Source: Bacteroidota bacterium (GTDB lineage Bacteria > Bacteroidota > Bacteroidia > Bacteroidales > FEN-979). Taken from it: 8,108 nucleotides of DNA. Positions 1-6,128 of this stretch are shown here, piece after piece. The stretch lies in NCBI GenBank assembly GCA_026391755.1, contig JAPLDN010000412.1, forward strand, positions 1 through 8,108, read 5' to 3'. The number at the start of each line of letters is the position of its first letter. The first letter of the stretch is position 1. The position numbers and the translations under genes were made by a program. Under the pieces are notes generated by a model. That model ran no database searches. It had not been told where the DNA came from and saw only the letters and a list, made by a program, of their open reading frames with translations.

Positions 1-213
1 GGTATCCCGCGCCACGGTTATGATATCACCGACGCCTCAGGCAAAAAGATCGGCGAAGTCACCTCAGGATCGATGGGACCTACTGTAAAAATCCCTGTTG
101 GCATGGGTTATGTCCCTTCAGAACTATCAAAAGAAGGATCAACGATTTACGTGAAAGTAAGGGAGAAAGTGCTGAAGGCACACGTTGTGAAGTTCCCGTT
201 CTATAAAGGGTAG
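1..213 (+). CDS. gcvT: Aminomethyltransferase (glycine cleavage system T protein), C-terminal fragment
   Basis: Frame 1 is open from the window edge to TAG at 211-213 and gives the last 70 residues of a protein whose start lies outside the window. The fragment reads R-H-G-Y-D-I, then IGEVTSGSMGP, then IPVGMGYVP, then an I-x-V-K-V-R-x-K stretch and a final VVKFPFYKG. This is the order of conserved motifs in the C-terminal barrel of GcvT. The T protein takes the aminomethyl group held on lipoyl-H protein and, with tetrahydrofolate, releases ammonia and forms 5,10-methylene-THF in the cytoplasm. The catalytic N-terminal part is not visible, so activity cannot be judged. A related folate-binding YgfZ-type protein is less likely given the match to the GEVTSG and GMGYV motifs. 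Confidence 0.9.
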   Translation, partial: GIPRHGYDITDASGKKIGEVTSGSMGPTVKIPVGMGYVPSELSKEGSTIYVKVREKVLKAHVVKFPFYKG

Positions 214-247
214 ATATACTAAGCACGCTTAATGAACGTTAATATCT

Positions 248-306
248 AGGATGCAGGATGCAAGATGCAGGATATCCAACATCCTGCATCTTGCATCCTG
301 CATCCT
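248..306. repeat. Perfect 26-bp inverted repeat with 7-nt loop
   Basis: The left arm (248-273) and right arm (281-306) are exact reverse complements over 26 bases, separated by the loop ATCCAAC (274-280). Each arm is itself made of near-identical 7-base units (AGGATGC, AGGATGC, AAGATGC, AGGAT). The element sits between gcvT and the downstream lipoprotein gene. It would form a very stable RNA hairpin, but no U-tract follows either arm, so it is not a canonical intrinsic terminator. It could act in transcript processing or 3'-end protection of gcvT mRNA, or be a dispersed REP-like palindrome. These roles are inference; the symmetry is directly visible. Confidence 0.9.
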
Positions 307-327
307 TTATCCCAAAAGCTAAAACAT

Positions 328-1137
328 ATGACAAAAAGCATGAATAAACTTAAAACGATCAGGTGGTCATCGGTCATCGTGATGATCGCAATCATCGCCA
401 TGGGCCTCGGAACCGAGAGCTGCAAATCAACGGGCAAAATGTCCAAAAAAGAACGCAAGGCCCAGATCGAAGCAGCCAAGAAACAGCTGCAGCCGATTAT
501 TAATGGCACGAGCACTCTTTCGCTGGCCGACCAGGAAAAGGAAGTGAATGATATCATCAATAAAAAACTCAATGACCCAACGGTCAATGACCTGATCATC
601 CAGGCCCAGCAGGCGATAAAGAAAGCCTATGCAAATAACGAGAAACTGCATGCACAAAAAGTGGATGCGGCGAAAGCGGCCCTGCTTGACATGCTGCTGA
701 ATAATGAAGGGAAATCAGCTGCCGAGCTTCAGCAGCAACTCGATGTGATAAAAGCCCAGAACCTGGGCGATGCAGAGGTCAACGACCTGATTTATAAGGT
801 GCAGAATAAGATAGACGGGATGCGAAACAAACCTTCACTTGCCGTAAAGACCCAGCTTGAGAACGCTTTCCAGGGTATTGCCGATGCAGCGAAGGCGGGC
901 AATCCAACCGAAGCAGACAACCTCATCAAGAATACCCTGCAGTATTTCACTGCCCCCGATGCCCCTGTCCTCATCATCATCTACCGCCAGGGAAATACCG
1001 TCGACTATGACAAACCCACGACCATTCAGCGCTATCTCAACTTCTGCAAAGACCAGAAGAAAAGCGCCAATGCAGTGGATGCCATTCAGCAGGATGCCAG
1101 CGGAAAAATCAAAGAACTTGACCTGATCAAAAAGTAA
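328..1137 (+). CDS. Putative lipoprotein, helical duplicated region plus conserved Bacteroidota C-terminal domain, function unknown
   Basis: From ATG 328 the product has 269 residues. A basic N-terminus (KLKTIRW) leads into a hydrophobic segment (about 14-27) and Cys32. The context TESC is a poor lipobox, so lipid attachment is probable rather than certain. Residues 45-97 and 109-161 look like a diverged tandem duplication about 65 residues apart: both begin AQ..(x)AAK and both end in D-x-x-VNDLI (83-90 and 148-155). A weaker third copy may cover 174-206. The region is rich in Lys, Ala and Gln and probably helical. Residues about 205-269 form a distinct domain, with APDAPVLIII, then DYDKPTTIQRYLNF, then a GKIKELDLIKK tail. 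I recognise this domain as recurrent in Bacteroidota secreted proteins but know no function for it. ATG 340 is an equally good start. An ATG at 265 lies inside the inverted repeat and is unlikely. The stop is 8 bases before the next start, suggesting an operon. Confidence 0.8.
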   Translation: MTKSMNKLKTIRWSSVIVMIAIIAMGLGTESCKSTGKMSKKERKAQIEAAKKQLQPIINGTSTLSLADQEKEVNDIINKKLNDPTVNDLIIQAQQAIKKAYANNEKLHAQKVDAAKAALLDMLLNNEGKSAAELQQQLDVIKAQNLGDAEVNDLIYKVQNKIDGMRNKPSLAVKTQLENAFQGIADAAKAGNPTEADNLIKNTLQYFTAPDAPVLIIIYRQGNTVDYDKPTTIQRYLNFCKDQKKSANAVDAIQQDASGKIKELDLIKK

Positions 1138-1145
1138 GAAAGACC

Positions 1146-1739
1146 ATGAAGAAGATATTAGCCTTAACAATATTCGCAAGCCTGTTTGGAACAGGATTGT
1201 TTGCCCAGAACCAGGTCCCCCCGGTTGAGATCACACCCGACCGTAAACATGCCATCGACAGCCTGGCGCTTGAAAAGGTAAGGGATCTCTCGAAGTACAT
1301 AAGCATTATTGGCGACAAAACCACGCCCTGGAGTGATGCCCAGAGGGTGATCGAACGTGCCTGTGAACTTTTCATGGACGGCGCGGAGATGGGAGTAAGT
1401 TCTGTCAACCACCCCGAACAGATCACAAATTACAAGGTGCGTGAATATTTCGACCGCCTGATGCAGCTGAATTATTCGAAAGTCGTTATCGATTGGTATA
1501 AAATCCAGTATGTAAGCGATCTCGAACGTCAGCCCGACGGCACTTTTGTGGGCGTAATCACAGTATACCAGAAATTCCAGGGATACGACAAGGAAAAAGG
1601 GCTGGTGTACGAAGACACTACTAAAAAGGATATCACGATTTACGTGAAACGCAAGGAAACCCAGATCGGCGGCCGCCTTATCGGATTCTGGGATGTGATG
1701 CTCGGCGATATCAGGGTGAAAGAAACTTCCAAAAAGTAA
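1146..1739 (+). CDS. Secreted NTF2-like protein of a conserved Bacteroidota family, function unknown
   Basis: The product has 197 residues. MKKILALTIFASLFGTGLFA followed by QN is a clear Sec signal peptide (residues 1-20, signal peptidase I type, with no Cys at the cleavage site). The mature part has a helix-like start (SDAQRVIERACELF, 64-77), then VREYFDRLMQL, an aromatic strand DWYKIQYVSDLE, a strand GTFVGVITVYQKFQGYD (132-148), a TTKKDITIYVKR strand, and a final GFWDVMLGDIRVKET. One helical start followed by a strongly curved sheet is what NTF2-like (SnoaL-type) domains show, and I infer that fold from the pattern only. No catalytic residues can be named. It lies 8 bases after the lipoprotein gene and is probably co-transcribed. 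There is no clear Shine-Dalgarno sequence, only AAAGACC before the ATG, which is usual for this phylum. Confidence 0.85.
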   Translation: MKKILALTIFASLFGTGLFAQNQVPPVEITPDRKHAIDSLALEKVRDLSKYISIIGDKTTPWSDAQRVIERACELFMDGAEMGVSSVNHPEQITNYKVREYFDRLMQLNYSKVVIDWYKIQYVSDLERQPDGTFVGVITVYQKFQGYDKEKGLVYEDTTKKDITIYVKRKETQIGGRLIGFWDVMLGDIRVKETSKK

Positions 1740-1785
1740 GGCTCTGACACCAACGTCTTTAAAAAAAACAGCAAAAGCCAAAGCT

Positions 1786-2622
1786 GTGCGAACACTGGCT
1801 TTTATTTTCATGGCTTTTATTGCCCCTCTATGCGCCATGACGCAAACTAACATTGGCGGAATTGCCGGCGACGAAACTGTGTTCTATGCCCAGACCAAAC
1901 AGGTGAACCAGTTCTTCCGCCGCTTCAACGGGGAGGAAGACGTGACCGGCACAAGGCTTTACCCGGGGCAAAACGGCTTCCACGACCTCAAACTCAGGCG
2001 CAAATACATGAACATGCTGTTCGATAAGGATAGCCCCCTGGTAAACAGCGATCAGAAAACAGTCTTTATTGAGGAGGTGCTTAATAGGAAAGCACCCGTT
2101 CTGCTTGATTTCCATGCCAAAGACTGGTTTTGCGAGGTTGCCACCACGTTTACCTGGAAGAAACAAACCGTGAATATCATACTTTACCTGAGGATAGAAC
2201 AGCAGAACGGGGGGTACAAATGGGTACTCTCCAACTGTTTCTGCGATAAATTCAATACGTATTTCAATCATCTTGGCGATACTACCAACCTCAAGTTTTT
2301 CCTACACCCCATGAGTCACGAGATCGATTTCATGAACATCCACAAAGCGCTCGATGATCCTAAGAACATCGATTTTTACCTTGACAGGAATTATGCTCCC
2401 GACTACCTGGCGCTCTTCGTTTCGGAACTGAAGGAAGGAAATCTTAAATTTGTATCGGTCAACAACGAAAAATTCCATGTCTTCCAGGTTCCCAACTGGT
2501 ATTTCGAGATATCCTTCTTTAACCGCAACAACTACAACAGCGGCTGGCTCATCTCGAACCTCGTCAGACTGTCGCCGGGAGATAAAAATGAATTACTCAA
2601 GCATTACACACATAGTAATTAG
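1786..2622 (+). CDS. Secreted protein of an uncharacterised Bacteroidota family
   Basis: The product has 278 residues. The start is taken as GTG 1786 because it gives a proper signal peptide: MRTLAFIFMAFIAPLCAM, with cleavage around residues 17-20. The ATG at 1810 would leave a signal with no basic n-region. Visible landmarks are VNQFFRRFNGEED (40-52), RRKYMNMLFD (71-80), DFHAKDWFCEV (108-118), YLRIEQQNGGYKWVLSNC (134-151), HPMSHEIDFMN (174-184), DYLALFVSELKEGNLKFVSV (206-225) and YFEISFFNRNNYNSGWLISNL (229-249). I have seen this succession of motifs in Bacteroidota proteins of similar size and know no assigned function. The 108-151 strands recall the sheet of NTF2-like domains, which is only a guess. 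The gene follows its neighbour after 46 bases that include a run of eight A (1761-1768), and it touches the LRR gene downstream, which supports an operon. Confidence 0.8.
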   Translation: MRTLAFIFMAFIAPLCAMTQTNIGGIAGDETVFYAQTKQVNQFFRRFNGEEDVTGTRLYPGQNGFHDLKLRRKYMNMLFDKDSPLVNSDQKTVFIEEVLNRKAPVLLDFHAKDWFCEVATTFTWKKQTVNIILYLRIEQQNGGYKWVLSNCFCDKFNTYFNHLGDTTNLKFFLHPMSHEIDFMNIHKALDDPKNIDFYLDRNYAPDYLALFVSELKEGNLKFVSVNNEKFHVFQVPNWYFEISFFNRNNYNSGWLISNLVRLSPGDKNELLKHYTHSN

Positions 2623-2626
2623 TTTC

Positions 2627-5266
2627 ATGAGAACCAGGTTCCACACTCTTGCGGTCATTATATTAATTCTGGCCTTCGGCGGATTTGTTTGCACCCAGGC
2701 CCAGGCCCAGAAAACAAGCAGCACGCAAACTAAGTCCACAACAAAGAGCGGAAGTAAGACCACGACAAAAAGCGGAAGCAAGGCCACTGCAAAACCAGCG
2801 GGTAAAGGCACAAAAACCGGCATGCAAAAACCGGCATCAGGTAAGACTGCCACGGGCAAAGCGGTAGATAAAAACGCCCCCAAACCCGGGGCTCTGCCTG
2901 CCGACAAGATCGATCCACTGAATGAGCAGGCCAACGGGATAGTGAAATTCTTTGAAAGCACCCTGAATTTCCTGGCCGATAAAAAGAATACTGTCCAGGA
3001 CAAGCAGGTGATCATCAACGACAGCTATTTAAAGTTTTTCTGGGACAACGAGGTGCAGATCGAAGACGACCTTGATACCCATATGGTGCCCATGTACAAG
3101 GATGTTCAGAGCTACCTCACCGATGTGGACTTCTTTTTCAAGCAGGCCCGGTTTACCTATAATATTCAGGACATCAGCGTGATGACCAATGAACTGGGAA
3201 ATACTTTTTTTAAGATCACCTGCAACCGCAATCTAAGCGGTGTCAATCTCAACGATGTGAGTGTTAACACCAACCAGGTAAGGTACATCGAGATCAATTA
3301 TGACGAAAAGAACCAGCAGCTTAAGATCGTAAGCGTATATACCACCAAGCTGAACGAGAAAGACGATATGAAGCGGTGGTGGAACGGCCTCTCTCAGGGA
3401 TGGCAAATTATGCTGGGCAAGGATATTCAGCTTGGAGGAGGTATAAATCTTGGTTCAGTCGCTTCATACAATGATACTATTGCCATGATAGGAGGGCAAA
3501 AGGTCACAATAGACCAAAATGCATACTATAACGGCCTTACGCAGATCATGAGGTTGAAAAAGATAGATCTTTCGGGGGATGTGACTATATCGGACCTGGG
3601 CCCTTTAAGCAAGCTCAGCGAACTGCTTGAAGTTAACCTGGCCCGCACACCGGTGAGCGACCTCATGCCGCTTAGGAACCTGAACCACCTGGAGATGTTA
3701 AACATCTCCAACACCGCCGTGAGCAGCCTGGAACCCATGCATTATTGTACACATATCAGGCAGTTGTTCATCAAAGGATGCGGGATACGGGATCTTGGGA
3801 TACTGGTAAATTTTCCCGGTTTATCTGACCTGGATTTTTCGAACACTACCATTTCATCCCTCTCACCCCTGAGCGCCCTGGATTCGATCGACGACCTGAG
3901 GCTGAATAATACTCCCGTCAGTGACCTTTCTCCCGTTGCAGGACTGGTGAACCTTGAAATGCTCAATATCTCATCCACCCATATAAAAAACATTGACGCG
4001 CTTCAGAACCTGGGCAAGCTCAGGATCTTGCAGGCCGACAGCACCGGGATAACCAGTCTCAGGGCATTGGACAATTTACCCGCCCTGCAGAGGATCTATT
4101 GCGATTATACCGATTTACCCAAGCAGGAAGCCATTGCTTTCATGATTAAACATCCAAAGGCCTTTTTAGTGTTTGAATCGGCCGAACTTGCCAAATGGTG
4201 GACCGGTCTGAACACAGACTGGCAGACCCTGCTCAGCCATTTTACCGAACTCGGCAATCCGCCTTCAAAAGAACAACTTCACAAACTCATCCTCGTCGAC
4301 AGCCTGAACATTACAGGCAGGATGAATGTTAAAAGCCTGGAACCCGCAGCAATGCTTTCGCTTCTGAGGGTGTTGTATGCATCGAGCACAGCTATTGCCG
4401 AAATTGGTCCGTTAAAAAACCTGGTAAACCTGCAGACTCTTTACCTCAATAATACTTCCGTGAACAGTCTGCAAGCCCTGGGTACCCTCTCCAACCTCAG
4501 GGTTATAAGTATCGAGAATACGCAGGTTGCCGATCTCAGCCCTCTTTATGGCATGAAGGACCTTCAATTCGTGTTTGCCGACAACAGCCAGGTTGTGCTG
4601 AAGGAAGCCAATGCTTTCTTTGACAAGGATCCAGGTTGCCTGCTCATTTTCCAGACTTTTGAAAATAACAACTGGTGGAAAGGGCTCAGCAAAGCCTGGC
4701 AGGAGGTCTTCGTTGCTGCAGGGGAGCTAAAAGGCCCGCCCGACAAATTGCAGCTGCAGCGAATCGCAAACATGGATGAGCTCAGCATTGCCGAGAATTT
4801 CTCGATAAGCGATCTTACACCGGTACAAAAACTTACAAGGCTTAAGGATTTTACGTTTACCGGTACAACGGTGAACAGCCTTGATCCCCTGAGGAATATG
4901 CTTACACTGGAAAGCCTTCATTGCGGGAAGAACCCCATCACCGACCTTGCTCCGATCGCAGGGCTTTCAAAACTTAAAGACCTCGATTTCAGCAACAGCC
5001 AGGTGGAAGAGCTGATGCCAATTCAGAACATGACCCAGCTTGAGAGCCTGAAGTTCAGCGGGACCCCGTTAAAGAGGCTGAAATATCTTGTTAACCTTCA
5101 CAACCTGAAATTGCTGGAGCTATACAATACCAAGGTAAGCAGCCTCGACGAGCTGGATAACATCAGGGGACTTGAAAACCTCAAGATATTTAACACCAAG
5201 GTATCGGCTAAGAAAGTGGAGAAGTTTAAGGCTGCACATCCGAAGTGCGAGGTGGTGTATTACTAG
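2627..5266 (+). CDS. Secreted leucine-rich-repeat protein with three LRR blocks joined by WWxGLxxxWQ motifs
   Basis: With ATG 2627 the product has 879 residues. Residues 1-27 form a signal peptide ending in AQA. Residues 28-90 are a Lys/Thr/Ser/Gly/Ala-rich linker. Residues about 98-245 are a folded domain (FFESTLNFLAD, YLKFFWDNEVQIEDDL, VQSYLTDVDFFF, RYIEINYD, LKIVSVYTTKL) with possible NTF2-like character. Then come three modules, each opened by a WW motif at 251, 524 and 683 (WWNGLSQGWQ, WWTGLNTDWQ, WWKGLSKAWQ) and followed by about 9, 4-5 and 6-7 LRRs. The LRRs are about 22 residues long, with pattern LxxLxxLxLxxTxVxDLxPL. Each block ends in a cap containing HP or DP: KHPKAFLVF, KDPGCLLIF and AAHPKCEVVYY. 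LRR solenoids usually bind proteins, so an extracytoplasmic binding or scaffold role is likely; the ligand is unknown. ATG 2588, preceded by GGGAG at 2577-2581, is an alternative start that adds 13 residues and overlaps the previous gene. Confidence 0.9.
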   Translation: MRTRFHTLAVIILILAFGGFVCTQAQAQKTSSTQTKSTTKSGSKTTTKSGSKATAKPAGKGTKTGMQKPASGKTATGKAVDKNAPKPGALPADKIDPLNEQANGIVKFFESTLNFLADKKNTVQDKQVIINDSYLKFFWDNEVQIEDDLDTHMVPMYKDVQSYLTDVDFFFKQARFTYNIQDISVMTNELGNTFFKITCNRNLSGVNLNDVSVNTNQVRYIEINYDEKNQQLKIVSVYTTKLNEKDDMKRWWNGLSQGWQIMLGKDIQLGGGINLGSVASYNDTIAMIGGQKVTIDQNAYYNGLTQIMRLKKIDLSGDVTISDLGPLSKLSELLEVNLARTPVSDLMPLRNLNHLEMLNISNTAVSSLEPMHYCTHIRQLFIKGCGIRDLGILVNFPGLSDLDFSNTTISSLSPLSALDSIDDLRLNNTPVSDLSPVAGLVNLEMLNISSTHIKNIDALQNLGKLRILQADSTGITSLRALDNLPALQRIYCDYTDLPKQEAIAFMIKHPKAFLVFESAELAKWWTGLNTDWQTLLSHFTELGNPPSKEQLHKLILVDSLNITGRMNVKSLEPAAMLSLLRVLYASSTAIAEIGPLKNLVNLQTLYLNNTSVNSLQALGTLSNLRVISIENTQVADLSPLYGMKDLQFVFADNSQVVLKEANAFFDKDPGCLLIFQTFENNNWWKGLSKAWQEVFVAAGELKGPPDKLQLQRIANMDELSIAENFSISDLTPVQKLTRLKDFTFTGTTVNSLDPLRNMLTLESLHCGKNPITDLAPIAGLSKLKDLDFSNSQVEELMPIQNMTQLESLKFSGTPLKRLKYLVNLHNLKLLELYNTKVSSLDELDNIRGLENLKIFNTKVSAKKVEKFKAAHPKCEVVYY
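2738..2809 (+). repeat. 24-bp tandem repeat coding a Lys/Thr/Ser linker
   Basis: Three consecutive 24-base units lie inside the LRR gene and encode TTKSGSKT (2738-2761), TTKSGSKA (2762-2785) and the degenerate TAKPAGKG (2786-2809). The first two units differ at only a few bases. They form part of a basic, flexible linker between the signal peptide and the first folded domain. Repeats of this kind can change copy number by slippage, and because the unit is a multiple of three the frame would be kept. A positively charged linker could also sit along the cell wall or outer membrane; that is inference. Confidence 0.8.
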
Positions 5267-5278
5267 ATTACCAGATAA

Positions 5279-5340
5279 CTGGATAACTGGATGATCAGAT
5301 ATCCGGATATCCAGAACCGGCGCGCAGCGCCATTATCCAG
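5279..5340. repeat. Intergenic cluster of overlapping palindromes before comB
   Basis: The gap between the LRR gene and comB is almost wholly symmetrical sequence. Bases 5279-5292 and 5301-5314 pair at 12 of 14 positions around an 8-base loop. Inside this, GATATCCGGATATC (5298-5311) is a perfect 14-bp palindrome. CTGGATAA (5279-5286) is exactly complementary to TTATCCAG (5333-5340). GGCGC-GCA-GCGCC (5319-5331) forms a separate small hairpin. The CTGGATA unit recurs in direct and inverted form, much as AGGATGC does in the repeat after gcvT. No U-tract follows. It may terminate, process or stabilise the upstream transcript. Confidence 0.7.
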
Positions 5341-5345
5341 AACCC

Positions 5346-6128
5346 ATGAACAAAACCATAGAAGTCTGCTTTACCCCTAAGCTCTTCGCAGATATAACTA
5401 CGAAAGAAGATTACATCGTAGTGCTTGCCGACATCCTTCGTGCCACGACCAGTATATGCGCCGCATTTCAGAACGGGGTTAAGGAGATCATCCCGGTAGC
5501 CAGCCTGGAACAGGCCATGGAGCTTAAGTCGGAAGGCTACCTGGTCGCCAGCGAGCAGGACGGAAAAAAACTAGACTGGGCCGACTTCGGGAATTCTGCT
5601 TTTAACTTCACTGCTGAAGCGATAGGAGGGAAGACCCTGGTTTATTGCACTACTAACGGGACCCGGGCCATTGAGTCCGCGAAGCATGCCCAAAAGATTG
5701 CCATGGGCGCATTCGTGAATATCACAGCTTTAAGCGAATGGCTGGTTAATGAGAATAAGAACGTTGTGATCTTATGTTCGGGATGGAAGAATAAGTTCTG
5801 CCTTGAGGATTCCCTCTTTGCCGGGGCCCTGGCCGAAAAACTACTTGGCCATTCCAGGTTTGAAACCTTCTGCGACGGCGCCTATGCCTCAATGGATCTC
5901 TGGAATATCGCCCGGCCTGATTTATTGGGTTATCTTGAAAAAGCCGCCCACCGCCACCGGCTGAAAAAGCTTGGTCTCGACGATGTGATACCTTACAGTT
6001 TTACGCCAGATTCAACCTCGGTAATTCCTGTATACGAAGGAGGAGTAATATTGGAAATCTATTGCTGTACATACTATTTTTATCACTGGTCATGCGTATC
6101 ATCCATGCTTCGTCTGACATGTAATTAA
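5346..6128 (+). CDS. comB: Probable 2-phosphosulfolactate phosphatase, with a foreign C-terminal tail
   Basis: The product is 260 residues as read; the family is usually about 235-245. Motifs typical of ComB are VVLADILRATTSI (25-37; family VDVLRATTT), GNSAFNFT (82-89; family GNSP), YCTTNGTRAI (100-109), LCSGW (143-147) and CLEDSLFAGAL (152-162), then LGLDDVIPYSFTPDSTSVIPV near the end. ComB hydrolyses 2-phospho-3-sulfolactate to 3-sulfolactate and phosphate in the cytoplasm. In archaea this belongs to coenzyme M synthesis; in bacteria the role is less settled and probably concerns sulfonate metabolism. ComA and ComC are not visible nearby. Recognisable ComB sequence ends at about residue 238 (base 6059). 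The last 22 residues are antisense to the converging FISUMP gene, so the native stop seems to have been lost. Most of the enzyme is intact. ATG 5346 fits the family N-terminus (IEVCFTPKLF). Confidence 0.88.
   Translation: MNKTIEVCFTPKLFADITTKEDYIVVLADILRATTSICAAFQNGVKEIIPVASLEQAMELKSEGYLVASEQDGKKLDWADFGNSAFNFTAEAIGGKTLVYCTTNGTRAIESAKHAQKIAMGAFVNITALSEWLVNENKNVVILCSGWKNKFCLEDSLFAGALAEKLLGHSRFETFCDGAYASMDLWNIARPDLLGYLEKAAHRHRLKKLGLDDVIPYSFTPDSTSVIPVYEGGVILEIYCCTYYFYHWSCVSSMLRLTCN

Noticed and set aside
248..306. CRISPR array or intrinsic terminator
   Set aside because: The repeated unit is only 7 bases with no spacers, so it is not CRISPR. Neither arm is followed by a run of T, so it is not a canonical intrinsic terminator.
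265..327. N-terminal extension of the lipoprotein gene to ATG 265
   Set aside because: The extension translates the inverted repeat into a low-complexity peptide and would put 21 extra residues before the signal sequence. ATG 328 or 340 gives a normal export signal.
1761..1768. Run of eight A as a phase-variable frameshift site
   Set aside because: The run lies before the chosen GTG start, in an intergenic gap, so slippage there would not change a reading frame of either gene.
1164..1853. 229-codon open frame on the minus strand
   Set aside because: It is antisense to the NTF2-like gene and the start of the next gene. Its translation has no recognisable domain, while the plus-strand products have signal peptides and family motifs.
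1828..2271. 147-codon minus-strand frame
   Set aside because: It is fully antisense to the 278-residue secreted protein and shows no motif or start context of its own.
2450..2587. N-terminal extension of the LRR gene back to 2450
   Set aside because: It lies in another frame inside the preceding gene, whose protein is well supported there, and it would precede the signal peptide.
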